From contig CADANQ010000012.1 in the NCBI GenBank assembly GCA_902789365.1, positions 1 through 44,696 on the forward strand: a DNA stretch of 44,696 nucleotides. Reading direction: 5' to 3'. Position 1 is the first letter of the stretch. The number at the start of each line of letters is the position of its first letter. Below, in pieces: positions 15,497 through 23,923 of the stretch. Below the pieces are notes generated by a model. It made no database searches. It worked only from the letters and a program-made list of their open reading frames with translations, and was not told where the DNA came from. This DNA is from an uncultured Eubacteriales bacterium. Its GTDB lineage: Bacteria > Bacillota > Clostridia > Christensenellales > Aristaeellaceae. The position numbers were made by a program, and so were the translations under genes.

Positions 15497-17755
15497 ATGA
15501 GCTACGCTGAAGTCATCGTGGATATCGCCACCGAACAGGTGGACCGGGTGTTCACCTACCGGATCCCCGAACAGCTGGAAGGAAGGCTCGGCCCGGGATA
15601 CCGGGTCCGCGTCCCCTTCGGCCGCCGTGAAAAAGAGGGCTATGTCCTTCGGATCAAGGATACGGCCGATTACGACGAAAACAGGATCCGGGACGTCATC
15701 GCACCTCTGGAGGATTATCCCGCGCTTCTGCCGGCGCTGATCGAATGCGCGGCGGAAATCAAAAAGGAAACCCGGTGCCCGATGTGCGAAGCGCTCAGGC
15801 TGATGATCCCCGCCGGCATGCGGCAGGGACGGGTGGCGGTCCGCAGGGAAAAAATCTGGCGCATTACCTTTGACCCGAAGGACCTGGACGAAAAACTGAG
15901 GGGCGAAAAACGGTCGCTGAACCGAACGCTTGCTTTGACGGCCCTCTCCGACGGGGCCTGGCATTCAAAAAGCGAGCTTTCGGGCGTGGTACGGGACGTT
16001 CGTTCGGCCATGGCTCCGCTGGTAAAGAAGGGCCTGGCGGAGGAAAGCGAACGGGAGATTCTTCGCCGCCCGGAGGAATACGGCCCGGCGGTTCCCTCGC
16101 CGGATCCGGCGCTTACCCCGGAGCAGAACGAAGTGCTGGAAGATATGCTCCCGGCCCTCAAAAACGGTGAAAAAGGACGCACGTACCTGCTGCACGGCGT
16201 TACCGGCAGCGGAAAGACGGAGGTGTTCATCCGCCTGGTCAGGGAATGCGTCCGCATGGGCAAAAGCGCCCTGATTCTGGTACCGGAGATCGCCCTGACC
16301 CCGCAGATGATCACCTGGTTCCGCTCCCGTTTCGGGGACGGGCCGGCGGTGCTCCATTCCCGGCTGACGGAGGGGGAGCGGTTTGACGAATGGCGAAGGA
16401 TCCGCCTCGGACAGGCGAAAATCGTCATCGGCGCCCGGTCGGCGGTGTTCGCGCCGCTTCGGGACCTTGGGGTCATCATCGTCGACGAGGAGCACGAGAC
16501 CACCTATCTTTCCGATCATTATCCCCAGTACGACGCGCGCCGCGTGGCTCGCGGACGCGCGGAGCGGGAAGGAGGTCTGGTGGTTCTTTCCAGCGCGACG
16601 CCCAGCGTTTTTTCCTACGCGATGGCGCGCCGGGGGGATTATACCCTGCTGGAGATGCCGCGGCGCGTTCTGGACCGGCCGATGCCCGAAATCTGCCTTG
16701 CCGATATGCGGGAAGAGATGCGCCTGGGAAACAGGGGAATCTTTTCACGCAGGCTCGCCGGGGAACTGAAGGACTGCGTATCCCGGGGGCGGCAGGCCAT
16801 GCTGTTCATCAACCGGCGGGGCTACGCTCCCTTCGTCAGCTGCCGCAAGTGCGGAGAGGCGGTCAAGTGCCCGAACTGCGACGTATCCATGACATTCCAT
16901 GCCACCGACCGCATGCTGCACTGTCATTACTGCGGGCAGAGCCTTCCGATGCCCGCGGAATGCCCATCCTGCGGCAGCCGGTACATCAAAAGCTGCGGGA
17001 TCGGGACACAGCGGGTGGAAGAGGAGGTTAAAAAGCTTCTACCCGGTGTCGGCGTCATCCGGATGGACAACGATACCACCGCTTCCCGCAACGCTCACGC
17101 GGAGCTGCTGGAGCGTTTCCGCTCCGGGGAGGCGCAGGTGCTCATCGGCACCCAGATGATTGCCAAGGGCCTGGATTTCCCGTCGGTCACCCTGGTGGGG
17201 GCGGTGCTTGCGGACATGACGCTGAACCTTCCCGATTACCGGGCCCCGGAAAGAACTTTCCAGCTTCTGGTGCAGGTGGCCGGGCGTGCCGGCAGGGGCG
17301 ACGAAAAGGGCAGGGTCGTGATTCAGACCTACAAGCCGGAGCATTACGCCATTGCCGGGGCCGTAAAGCAGGATTACCGATCCTTTTTCAACGAGGAGTT
17401 CGCCCGCCGGAGAATGGACCTTTATCCTCCCTTCACCCAGATGGATCGGATTCTGATAGAGGGGAGCGACGACGAGGCGGTCTACGGGAAAGCCGTTTCC
17501 TGGGGGGAAAGGGTCGGCCGTTTCGCAAAGGAAAACGGTCTGGGCAGGCTGGTGCTCTTTGTCAGGGCCGACAGGGCGCCCATAACAAGGATTAAAAACC
17601 GTTTTCGGGCCCATGTTGTCATCAAAATCATCGATTCGCCGAAATGCGCCTTGCTGAAGGCGTTCATTACGGATACGCTGCGGGATGAAAACGAAGAATT
17701 GCAGGCTCAGGGAATGACCGCGGCATTTGAGATTAATCCGCTGAGCCTGGCATAG
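15497..17755 (+). CDS. priA: primosomal protein N' (replication restart helicase)
   Basis: A 752-residue superfamily 2 helicase that reloads the replisome at stalled forks. The N-terminal DNA-binding domain (about 1-100) begins YAEVIVDIATEQVDRVFTY. The helicase core has Walker A GVTGSGKTEVF, DEEH in IIVDEEHETTY, and late motifs QVAGRAGRGD. The zinc-binding insertion is complete, with eight Cys in four CxxC pairs (CRKCG, CPNCD, CHYCG, CPSCG). The family's C-terminal domain follows. The start has only a weak GGGGT ribosome binding site and lies 12 nt after coaBC. Confidence 0.97.
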   Translation: MSYAEVIVDIATEQVDRVFTYRIPEQLEGRLGPGYRVRVPFGRREKEGYVLRIKDTADYDENRIRDVIAPLEDYPALLPALIECAAEIKKETRCPMCEALRLMIPAGMRQGRVAVRREKIWRITFDPKDLDEKLRGEKRSLNRTLALTALSDGAWHSKSELSGVVRDVRSAMAPLVKKGLAEESEREILRRPEEYGPAVPSPDPALTPEQNEVLEDMLPALKNGEKGRTYLLHGVTGSGKTEVFIRLVRECVRMGKSALILVPEIALTPQMITWFRSRFGDGPAVLHSRLTEGERFDEWRRIRLGQAKIVIGARSAVFAPLRDLGVIIVDEEHETTYLSDHYPQYDARRVARGRAEREGGLVVLSSATPSVFSYAMARRGDYTLLEMPRRVLDRPMPEICLADMREEMRLGNRGIFSRRLAGELKDCVSRGRQAMLFINRRGYAPFVSCRKCGEAVKCPNCDVSMTFHATDRMLHCHYCGQSLPMPAECPSCGSRYIKSCGIGTQRVEEEVKKLLPGVGVIRMDNDTTASRNAHAELLERFRSGEAQVLIGTQMIAKGLDFPSVTLVGAVLADMTLNLPDYRAPERTFQLLVQVAGRAGRGDEKGRVVIQTYKPEHYAIAGAVKQDYRSFFNEEFARRRMDLYPPFTQMDRILIEGSDDEAVYGKAVSWGERVGRFAKENGLGRLVLFVRADRAPITRIKNRFRAHVVIKIIDSPKCALLKAFITDTLRDENEELQAQGMTAAFEINPLSLA

Positions 17756-17764
17756 GGGGTCTGT

Positions 17765-18280
17765 ATGGTTCGCAAAATCGTAAAACTGGGCGACGAGAAC
17801 CTGAGGAAGGTCTGCAACCCGGTGAAAAATTTCAATATCCGCCTGGCGCTTTTGCTTCGGGACATGGCGGAGACCATGTACAAAGCCGACGGGGTCGGCC
17901 TGGCCGCGCCTCAGGTGGGCATTCTGCGCCGCGTGGTGGTCATCGACGTGGGCGACGGGCTGATCGAACTGGTCAATCCCGTCATCGTGTCGGCCGAGGG
18001 CGAGCAGGCGGGCCCCGAGGGGTGCCTGAGCGTTCCCGGCAGGCGGGGGTATGTGGTGCGCCCCAACAAGGTGACGGTCCGCGCTCAGGACCGGAAGGGC
18101 AATCCCGTGGAATACACGGGCGAAGGGCTGCTGGCCAGGGCGTTCTGCCATGAGCTGGACCACCTGGACGGCGTGATGTACGTGGATAAAATGGATCACG
18201 AAATCTTCCCCGAGGACGAGGAAAACGGGGAAGAGGACGGCACCGCGGAAGAGGGAAACGAACCTCCCGCGAAGGAATGA
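17765..18280 (+). CDS. def: peptide deformylase
   Basis: A 171-residue metalloenzyme that removes the formyl group from nascent proteins. All three motifs are present: GVGLAAPQVG (about 43-52), EGCLSVPG with the metal-binding Cys, and HELDHLDG with two metal-binding His and the catalytic Glu. The last 20 or so residues are an acidic tail (EEDGTAEEGNE) beyond the usual end. Spacing after priA is 9 nt. The fmt gene, which adds the formyl group to Met-tRNA, follows after 90 nt. Confidence 0.97.
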   Translation: MVRKIVKLGDENLRKVCNPVKNFNIRLALLLRDMAETMYKADGVGLAAPQVGILRRVVVIDVGDGLIELVNPVIVSAEGEQAGPEGCLSVPGRRGYVVRPNKVTVRAQDRKGNPVEYTGEGLLARAFCHELDHLDGVMYVDKMDHEIFPEDEENGEEDGTAEEGNEPPAKE

Positions 18281-18370
18281 TCCGGCCCGGGGCGGGATGA
18301 TCGCGGGCTCTCACAGTATGCGGACGCCGAAAAACCGGGAACGCTTCCCCGGCGTCGGGAGGACTTAAGC

Positions 18371-19291
18371 ATGAAGATTGTATTTATGGGAACGCCGGAT
18401 TACGCCGTCCCGTCGCTGGACGCGCTTGAAGCCGCCGGACACGTGATCGCAGGCGTCTTCACTCAGCCGGACCGGCCCAAGGGCCGGGGAAATACCCTCG
18501 CGGCATCCCCCGTCAAGGAGTGGGCGCTGCGGCACGGCGTCCCGGTTTACCAGCCCCGGCGGATTCGTGCGGAGAGCGTGGAGGACCTGAAGGCTCTCGC
18601 GCCCGACGTCTGCGTGACCGCCGCTTTCGGGCAGATCCTTTCCCAGGAGATTCTGGATATCCCCAGGCTCGGCACCGTGAACGTGCACGCGTCCCTTCTG
18701 CCGGAATTCAGGGGTTCCAGTCCCATCGCGTGGGCTATTCTTGAGGGCAGGGACACGACCGGCGTCACCACCATGCTGACGGACAAAGGCATCGATACCG
18801 GCGCCATCCTGATGCAGGAGGAATGCCCGATCCTGGAGGAGGACACGGCCGGGACGCTGACGGAAAAACTGGCGCGCCTCGGCGCGGGCCTGCTTATCCA
18901 AACGCTCGACGGCCTTGAAAGCGGCAGCCTGATCCCCCGTCCACAGGATGAGAGCGCCATGTCCTATTTCCCGAAGCTGGAAAAGAACATGGGGGAAATG
19001 GATTTTTCCCTGCCTTCCGAAAAGCTGCGCAACATGGTCCGGGCTTTTGATCCGTGGCCGGGATGCTCTTTCCTTTCGGGATCTGACAGGATCAAGGTAT
19101 GGAAAACCGCCGTCAGGTCCTGGGACGGCGATGAGACGCCCGGGACGGTGCTCTTTGCCGATACCGTCAGGGGATTGTGGTTCAAAACGGGCGACGGCGC
19201 CCTGGAGATCCTCGAGCTCCAGGCCCCGGGCGGCAGGCGGATGCGGGCCGCGGATTATCTGCGGGGTCACAGGATCGCTCCCGCGACCTGA
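18371..19291 (+). CDS. fmt: methionyl-tRNA formyltransferase
   Basis: A 306-residue enzyme that formylates initiator Met-tRNA with 10-formyl-tetrahydrofolate. It begins MKIVFMGTPDYAVPSLDAL. The active site has NVHASLLPEFRGSSPI with the catalytic His, then GVTTMLTDKGIDTGAIL with the catalytic Asp. The C-terminal OB-like tRNA-binding domain (about 205-306) is present. GGGAGG is placed before the ATG. It is the last gene of the operon, followed 13 nt later by a strong palindromic terminator. In many Firmicutes rsmB, rlmN, stp and prkC would follow; they do not here. Confidence 0.97.
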   Translation: MKIVFMGTPDYAVPSLDALEAAGHVIAGVFTQPDRPKGRGNTLAASPVKEWALRHGVPVYQPRRIRAESVEDLKALAPDVCVTAAFGQILSQEILDIPRLGTVNVHASLLPEFRGSSPIAWAILEGRDTTGVTTMLTDKGIDTGAILMQEECPILEEDTAGTLTEKLARLGAGLLIQTLDGLESGSLIPRPQDESAMSYFPKLEKNMGEMDFSLPSEKLRNMVRAFDPWPGCSFLSGSDRIKVWKTAVRSWDGDETPGTVLFADTVRGLWFKTGDGALEILELQAPGGRRMRAADYLRGHRIAPAT

Positions 19292-19304
19292 AGCAGGGAC
19301 CTTT

Positions 19305-19335
19305 GGCGCAGACGCGCGTCTGCGCCTCTCTTTTT
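19305..19335 (+). terminator. intrinsic terminator of the yicC-fmt operon
   Basis: A perfect 22-nt palindrome GGCGCAGACGC/GCGTCTGCGCC (19305-19326) is followed by TCTCTTTTT. It lies just after the fmt stop. Confidence 0.88.
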
Positions 19336-19378
19336 ACTGATCCCCGGCGCCGGGCACAGGAAGGGGGGGACCGGGAAA

Positions 19379-20098
19379 ATGATGATCAGGCTGCACCGCG
19401 CCGTCCTTGACCTGCGGAGAAGCGGAAGATTCGGTCCCGTGGACCTGGAGGCGGCGCAGGGAGAAAGGATTGTGCTGCTCGGCCCCGACGGGGACGCCCT
19501 TTTCCGCCTGATGACCGGGGAAAACCGGCCCGCGGAGGGCATGGTCCGGTTTATCTCCGGGGGAAGGGAAATGACGGAAAAGGAAAGAAGCCGCGCCGTA
19601 TGCCTCATCCCGCGGGAAGGGGGGCTGTGGGACGAGATGACGGTGTGGGAAAACCTGCTGACCGTTTCCCGGATATTCGGCCTGAGCAGGGGCAGGAGCG
19701 ACCTTGAATGCTCGCTGGCCATGGAAAGATGCGGCCTTGATATGGCCGAGGATATTGCCTTTGGAAAGCTGCCCCGCGACTGGCGCAAAATGACCGCCGT
19801 GGCTTCGGCCCTGGTCACGGGGGCTTCCGCGGCGGCCCTGATGGAGCCGACATACGGACTGGAGCCCCACATGACGCCGCGAATCGTGAACCTGATATCC
19901 GCTGTTTTTCCGCCGGATATGACCGTGATCGTCCGGACGCCGCTTTTTCCCGGCGCGGAAAGAATGGGGCGGCGGTTTATTCTCGCGGGCGGCGGAAGAA
20001 TCCTGTTTGACGGGGGAGAGGACGCGCTGAAAACTGCGGGCATGTCGGACACATTCGGCGCCGCGGCGGAGAGGATCCTCCGGGAGGCGAAGGCATGA
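19379..20098 (+). CDS. degenerate ABC-transporter ATPase-like protein
   Basis: A 239-residue protein with the outline of an ABC ATPase but none of its catalytic residues. The Walker A position reads GPDGDALFRL (35-44), lacking the GKS/T. The Q-loop position reads IPREGGLWDEMTVWENLL with Arg for Gln. The LSGGQ signature is replaced by LPRDWRKM (131-138). Walker B reads AALMEPTYGLEP with Met for the magnesium-binding Asp. The switch His is absent (VRTPLF). The frame is intact and in an operon with an ABC-2-like membrane protein (4-nt overlap), so it is probably maintained as a non-hydrolysing subunit or regulator. A recently disabled transporter is the alternative. Confidence 0.78.
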   Translation: MMIRLHRAVLDLRRSGRFGPVDLEAAQGERIVLLGPDGDALFRLMTGENRPAEGMVRFISGGREMTEKERSRAVCLIPREGGLWDEMTVWENLLTVSRIFGLSRGRSDLECSLAMERCGLDMAEDIAFGKLPRDWRKMTAVASALVTGASAAALMEPTYGLEPHMTPRIVNLISAVFPPDMTVIVRTPLFPGAERMGRRFILAGGGRILFDGGEDALKTAGMSDTFGAAAERILREAKA

Positions 20099-20862
20099 AA
20101 TGGTTCAACCTTTTCCGGGCAAGCCTGATCACGGCCTTCAGAAAGCCCTGGATCATCCTGGCTCATACCGCGGCCTGCTTTGCCATTTTCGGTTTCGTCA
20201 CGTTTCTCGGCCGGGGCAGCGATTCCGCCCGGATGCTGCCCGGGGTGACCGGAAGCGCGGCCGTAAACCTTGCCGCGGGCATGCCGGCGCTGCTATGCGA
20301 GCATCTTGCCCGCCGCGCGCGGGAAGGCGGCGTGATGCACAGGCTCGCTTTGTCGCCCGCCGGGGCCGGAAGGACCGCCTTTGCCATGATGGGAGCGGCG
20401 GCTTTCGCGGGCCTTCTTGAGTCGGCGCTCATCCTTGTCTTTGCCCTTGTCCTCGGCGCGCCTTTTGCGCCGCGGATGCTGCTTGCTCTCCCCGCGGCGC
20501 TGCCGGAAATCCTTTTTTTTTCGGCGGTGGGCCTTTGGGCGGGATGCCTGCTTTCAAGGAACGCGGCGTGGTCGGTCTGCGGCCTGGGCGTATCCGTCTG
20601 CGGAGTATGGCTGTCCCACCTGCTGATCGATCCTTCGCTGCTTCCCTCCCGGCTGGCGGAAGCGGTATCCGTGACCCCGCACGCCGCCTTTACAACGCTG
20701 ATCCATGCTTTTTACTGTCCCGGGGCTCCGTTTTCTCCCGGCGCCGCGCTGCTGTCCGGGGTTTATGCCCTGGCCGGCCTGTTTATCGGTACGATTGCCG
20801 TGAGCAAACGGATGGGCGAGCGGGAAGATGAAAACAGACCGTCCGCGACAACGGTTAAATGA
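20095..20862 (+). CDS. ABC-2-type membrane subunit, probable
   Basis: A 255-residue protein with about six hydrophobic segments and the general plan of an ABC-2 export permease: an N-terminal cytosolic helix (MKWFNLFRASLITAFRKP) before span 1, a loop with RRAREGGVMHRLALSPAG that resembles the coupling segment following span 2, and a final span near 225-243. Such permeases normally pair with an ATPase. Its partner here (4-nt overlap upstream) has lost every catalytic motif, so either another ATPase drives it or it no longer transports. The substrate is unknown. Confidence 0.72.
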   Translation: MKWFNLFRASLITAFRKPWIILAHTAACFAIFGFVTFLGRGSDSARMLPGVTGSAAVNLAAGMPALLCEHLARRAREGGVMHRLALSPAGAGRTAFAMMGAAAFAGLLESALILVFALVLGAPFAPRMLLALPAALPEILFFSAVGLWAGCLLSRNAAWSVCGLGVSVCGVWLSHLLIDPSLLPSRLAEAVSVTPHAAFTTLIHAFYCPGAPFSPGAALLSGVYALAGLFIGTIAVSKRMGEREDENRPSATTVK

Positions 20863-20887
20863 AGAACAACTTTTTTGATAATTGCCC

Positions 20888-20916
20888 TTGAAATCAACAG
20901 GCATATGTCGTAAAAT
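20888..20916 (+). promoter_or_regulatory. sigma-A promoter of the LCP-Wzz-kinase module
   Basis: TTGAAA (20888-20893) and TAAAAT (20911-20916) are 17 nt apart. Just downstream, GTCTGT (20924-20929) and ACAGAC (20934-20939) form a 6-bp dyad around ATAG, overlapping the expected start point; this could be an operator. Confidence 0.75.
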
Positions 20917-21002
20917 AAAGTGTGTCTGTATAGACAGACGGCTGTCCGTGTATTCCTGGGCAGGTCTTACGCCTGTATGGGCGCGATGAAGGGCTGCCGA
21001 TC

Positions 21003-22043
21003 ATGTTTTGCGGGGTCTTCGTGATGAAAGGTTATTCACGCGGGCTGCGGCCCCTGTCAGGGAAAAAGACCTGGATCGGTCTTGCGGCTATCCTGCTGGC
21101 GGCGGCGGCGGTGTTTCTGGCCGTTCATCTGCTGGATTCGGGTCCGGGCAGGGAAGAAGCGCGGGGCGACCTGGAGCAGTTCCGCCGCAGCAGCGAGGTG
21201 CTCATGGAATGGAACGGCGTCACCTATCGCATGCGCAAGGACCTGACGACAATCCTTCTGGTGGGCGTGGATAAAAGCTCTGACGACGAAACCGCCTTCC
21301 ACAACGCCGGGCGGGCTGATTTCGAGCGGGTCATCGTGATCGATCCGAAAAACAAAAAGGTGTACCAGATCCCCCTGGACAGGGATTCCATGACTGAGGT
21401 CACCACCGTGAGCGTCCTGGGCAACAGAACGGGAACGCGAACGCTGCAGCTTACCATGGCGTACACTTTCGGCGACGGCGGCGCCTTCAGCGCACAGCTT
21501 CAGACCGAAGCGGTATCACATTTCCTGATGGATGTGAAGATTACCGATTACGCGGTCATATCCATGGATGGAATCGCTGTCCTCAATGACCTTGTGGGCG
21601 GCGTTACGGTGACCGTGGACGAAGAGATGACAGCCGTCGACCCGTCCCTGACGGCAGGGACGAAGGTGACCCTGAAAGGGGACACCGCACTGAAATTCGT
21701 CCGGGCGAGGATGACGGTCGGAGAAGGCACCAATGTCGAGCGCATGGCGCGTCAGGAATCCTACCTGTCGGAGCTTCTTCGCACGGCCAAAACAAAGATG
21801 TCCGAAAACAAGGCGTTCATCGGTCAGACCTACGACGCCATGATGCCCTTTATGGTGACCAATGTCCCCAAGGGGCGTCTGGTCAACGAGGCGTGGGCCG
21901 CCAGAGGCTATAAATGGACGGAACCCGCGGCCATTTCGGGAACGCATCAGATCGGCGAGGACGGCTACATGGAATTCCACGCGGATCCGGATTCGGTCCG
22001 CCGGGTGGTGCTGGATATTTTCTTCGAGCCTGTCGCGCCATGA
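21003..22043 (+). CDS. LytR-CpsA-Psr (LCP) family protein
   Basis: A 346-residue membrane-anchored protein with one N-terminal span (about 23-44) and an extracellular LCP domain (about 80-270). Family motifs are present: TTILLVGVDKS, the phosphate-binding region IPLDRDSM, LVGGVTVTVDEEM and ALKFVRARMTVGEGTNVERM with conserved Arg residues. LCP enzymes transfer polyprenyl-linked glycopolymers such as teichoic acid or capsule onto peptidoglycan. A C-terminal extension of about 70 residues follows. ATG 21003 or 21024 may be the start; neither has a strong ribosome binding site. It leads a three-gene module with a Wzz-like protein and a tyrosine kinase, the classical setting for capsule attachment. 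Confidence 0.92.
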   Translation: MFCGVFVMKGYSRGLRPLSGKKTWIGLAAILLAAAAVFLAVHLLDSGPGREEARGDLEQFRRSSEVLMEWNGVTYRMRKDLTTILLVGVDKSSDDETAFHNAGRADFERVIVIDPKNKKVYQIPLDRDSMTEVTTVSVLGNRTGTRTLQLTMAYTFGDGGAFSAQLQTEAVSHFLMDVKITDYAVISMDGIAVLNDLVGGVTVTVDEEMTAVDPSLTAGTKVTLKGDTALKFVRARMTVGEGTNVERMARQESYLSELLRTAKTKMSENKAFIGQTYDAMMPFMVTNVPKGRLVNEAWAARGYKWTEPAAISGTHQIGEDGYMEFHADPDSVRRVVLDIFFEPVAP

Positions 22044-22097
22044 CGGCCGGACATAACCGTATGACATTTCAAGGACAATATTTGATCGGAGAACAGT

Positions 22098-22898
22098 ATG
22101 TCGGATAATGAAAGGAACCAAATCCCCGCCGCGCCCGCGCCGGCGCAGAACAGACCCGCAGCGGCCGAGCAGGAAAGCGAGGTTGACCTGCTTGAGATTT
22201 TGTTCCGCCTGCTGGGCGGGTGGAAGTTGATTGTCTGTCTTGCCGTTGCCGGGGCACTGATCGCGGGAATATATACGCATTATTTTGTGACGCCGATGTA
22301 CGAAGCGACCGCGTCTATTTACGTGGTCTCCAGGAATGATTCGGTAATCAATATGGCGGACCTGCAGATCGGCACCGCCCTGACAAACGACTATATCAGG
22401 GTCTTTGATATGTGGCCGGTTCAGGAGCAGGTGCGGCAGGAGCTGGACCTTCCTTATACCTATTCCTATCTCAGGAACCACCTGAATGTCCGCAACTCCG
22501 GCAACACGCGCATCATCGACATCACCTATTCTTCATCCAACGCCAACGAGGCGATGGAGGTTGCCAACAAATATGCCGAAGTGGTCTGCAGCTTTATTGC
22601 CGAGACCATGTCCACATCCGAGCCCAACATTATGAGCAGCGCGCTGCTTCCCAGCAATCCCGTGTCTCCCAGCCTGAGGAAAAACGTCATCATCGGCTTT
22701 GGCGCCGGCGTTCTTCTTGCGAGCGCCATTATCATCATCCGGATGCTGGCGGACGACAAGTACAAGTCGGTCGAGGATATCCGCAGGTTTACCGGGCTGA
22801 CGACTTTGGCCGTGGTGCCCATTGACGACAGCATGGAAGTCGAACGGGAGAAGGCCGACCGCGAGGACAAGCGGCAAAGGAAAAGGAGGTCCAAATGA
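22098..22898 (+). CDS. Wzz/CpsC-like polysaccharide co-polymerase
   Basis: A 266-residue inner-membrane protein of the chain-length-determinant family. The N-terminal 30 residues are Ala/Pro-rich and cytosolic. The Wzz domain starts EVDLLEILFRLLGGWK, then span 1 (about 42-62), an extracellular part with YEATASIYVVSRND, the PSNPVSPSLRKN signature just before span 2 (about 195-215) and a basic cytosolic tail (KADREDKRQRKRRSK). In Gram-positive systems this protein activates the separate BY-kinase, encoded next with a 4-nt overlap. Together they set the length and export of a surface polysaccharide. Confidence 0.92.
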   Translation: MSDNERNQIPAAPAPAQNRPAAAEQESEVDLLEILFRLLGGWKLIVCLAVAGALIAGIYTHYFVTPMYEATASIYVVSRNDSVINMADLQIGTALTNDYIRVFDMWPVQEQVRQELDLPYTYSYLRNHLNVRNSGNTRIIDITYSSSNANEAMEVANKYAEVVCSFIAETMSTSEPNIMSSALLPSNPVSPSLRKNVIIGFGAGVLLASAIIIIRMLADDKYKSVEDIRRFTGLTTLAVVPIDDSMEVEREKADREDKRQRKRRSK

Positions 22899-23638
22899 GC
22901 GGCATTCAGATTATGAGGTTCCCTCCTTTGGGATATGCCTGTGACGAAGCTATCAATACGCTTTGCACAAACCTGACCTTTTCCGGACAGAACGTCAGAC
23001 GCATCATGATTACCAGCTGTCACGCGTCGGAGGGTAAATCCTTCCTGACCATGAATATCATGCGGACCATGACCGAATTCGGCCGGTCCGTGGTATTTGT
23101 CGACGCCGACCTGCGCCGTTCCATGATTCGTACCACTTACGGGCTTCAGTATGACGACGATGAGAAGCATCATATGGGGCTTGCCCATTACCTGAACGGC
23201 ATGACGGATCTGGAATCCGTTCTTTATTCCACCAACATCAAAAACGCGTGGATGATTCCCATCGGCCGCGAGGTGAACAATCCCAAGCCGCTGCTCACCA
23301 GCGAAAAAATGCCTGAAATGCTGAAAGCCCTGGGCAAGCGTTTTGACTATGTGCTGGTTGACGCGCCTCCCCTCGGCTCCGTCATCGACGCCGCGCAGAT
23401 TGCCGGCTACTGTGACGGCGCGGTCCTGTCCGTAAGGTACAACAGCGTCCGGCGCCAGGAACTGCTGGACGTCAAGGAACAGCTGGAAGCCACCGGATGC
23501 CCCATTCTGGGGTGCGTCCTGAACCAGGTGGAGTATGATTCCTACCTCAGCAAAAAATACCAGTACAAGTATTATTACTCCAAGTATTCAAAGGGCAAAT
23601 ATTACTACGGCGGCAGTGAAAAAAAGGACAAGAAATGA
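22895..23638 (+). CDS. bacterial tyrosine kinase (CpsD/CapB type)
   Basis: A 247-residue BY-kinase. Walker A is SCHASEGKSF (41-50), Walker A' VVFVDADLRR (about 87-96) and Walker B VLVDAPPLG (about 152). The last 35 residues hold a tyrosine cluster (YQYKYYYSKYSKGKYYYGG), the autophosphorylation tail whose phosphorylation state controls polymerisation. It lacks membrane spans and relies on the Wzz-like partner encoded just upstream. AAGGAGG overlaps the end of that gene. No matching tyrosine phosphatase (CpsB type) or glycosyltransferase follows; instead a terminator lies 28 nt downstream. Confidence 0.94.
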   Translation: MSGIQIMRFPPLGYACDEAINTLCTNLTFSGQNVRRIMITSCHASEGKSFLTMNIMRTMTEFGRSVVFVDADLRRSMIRTTYGLQYDDDEKHHMGLAHYLNGMTDLESVLYSTNIKNAWMIPIGREVNNPKPLLTSEKMPEMLKALGKRFDYVLVDAPPLGSVIDAAQIAGYCDGAVLSVRYNSVRRQELLDVKEQLEATGCPILGCVLNQVEYDSYLSKKYQYKYYYSKYSKGKYYYGGSEKKDKK

Positions 23639-23665
23639 TACTTCGTCTTTCCCTGACTGCCATGC

Positions 23666-23692
23666 GCGCTTCCTGAAAGGAGGCGCTTTTTT
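23666..23692 (+). terminator. intrinsic terminator after the tyrosine kinase
   Basis: GCGCTTCCT (23666-23674) pairs with AGGAGGCGC (23678-23686) with one G-U pair around a GAA loop, followed by six T residues. It closes the LCP-Wzz-kinase module. Confidence 0.85.
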
Positions 23693-23802
23693 GAGCGCCG
23701 GATAAGCCTTTTTCGTTTTCCGCCGGCCGGGACGAAGAAAGAGATGATGAAAAACGGGGCGGAAAAAGGTAAAAAAGCACACAATGTGAACAGCGCGCGG
23801 TA

Positions 23803-23831
23803 TTGACATTTCCATAAGGTTGGGGTATGCT
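23803..23831 (+). promoter_or_regulatory. sigma-A promoter of the permease gene
   Basis: A consensus TTGACA (23803-23808) and TATGCT (23826-23831) are 17 nt apart. The leader of roughly 85 nt has no riboswitch I recognise. Confidence 0.78.
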
Positions 23832-23923
23832 TTCACGCGGGTTTTCACAGACGCGTCTCTCCGCCCGCCCTTTCCGGGGACGGCATGAGGGCTCGGGAGC
23901 GGACTATGGAAGGAGAAGAAAAG

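Noticed and set aside
14357-15964. Long minus-strand frame opposite coaBC and priA
   Set aside because: Same reason: antisense shadow of two clear genes, low-complexity composition and no ribosome binding site.
23832-23923. Purine or pyrimidine-sensing leader before the nucleobase permease
   Set aside because: I could not find the purine riboswitch core or a convincing PyrR-type anti-antiterminator, nor a terminator hairpin in the leader.
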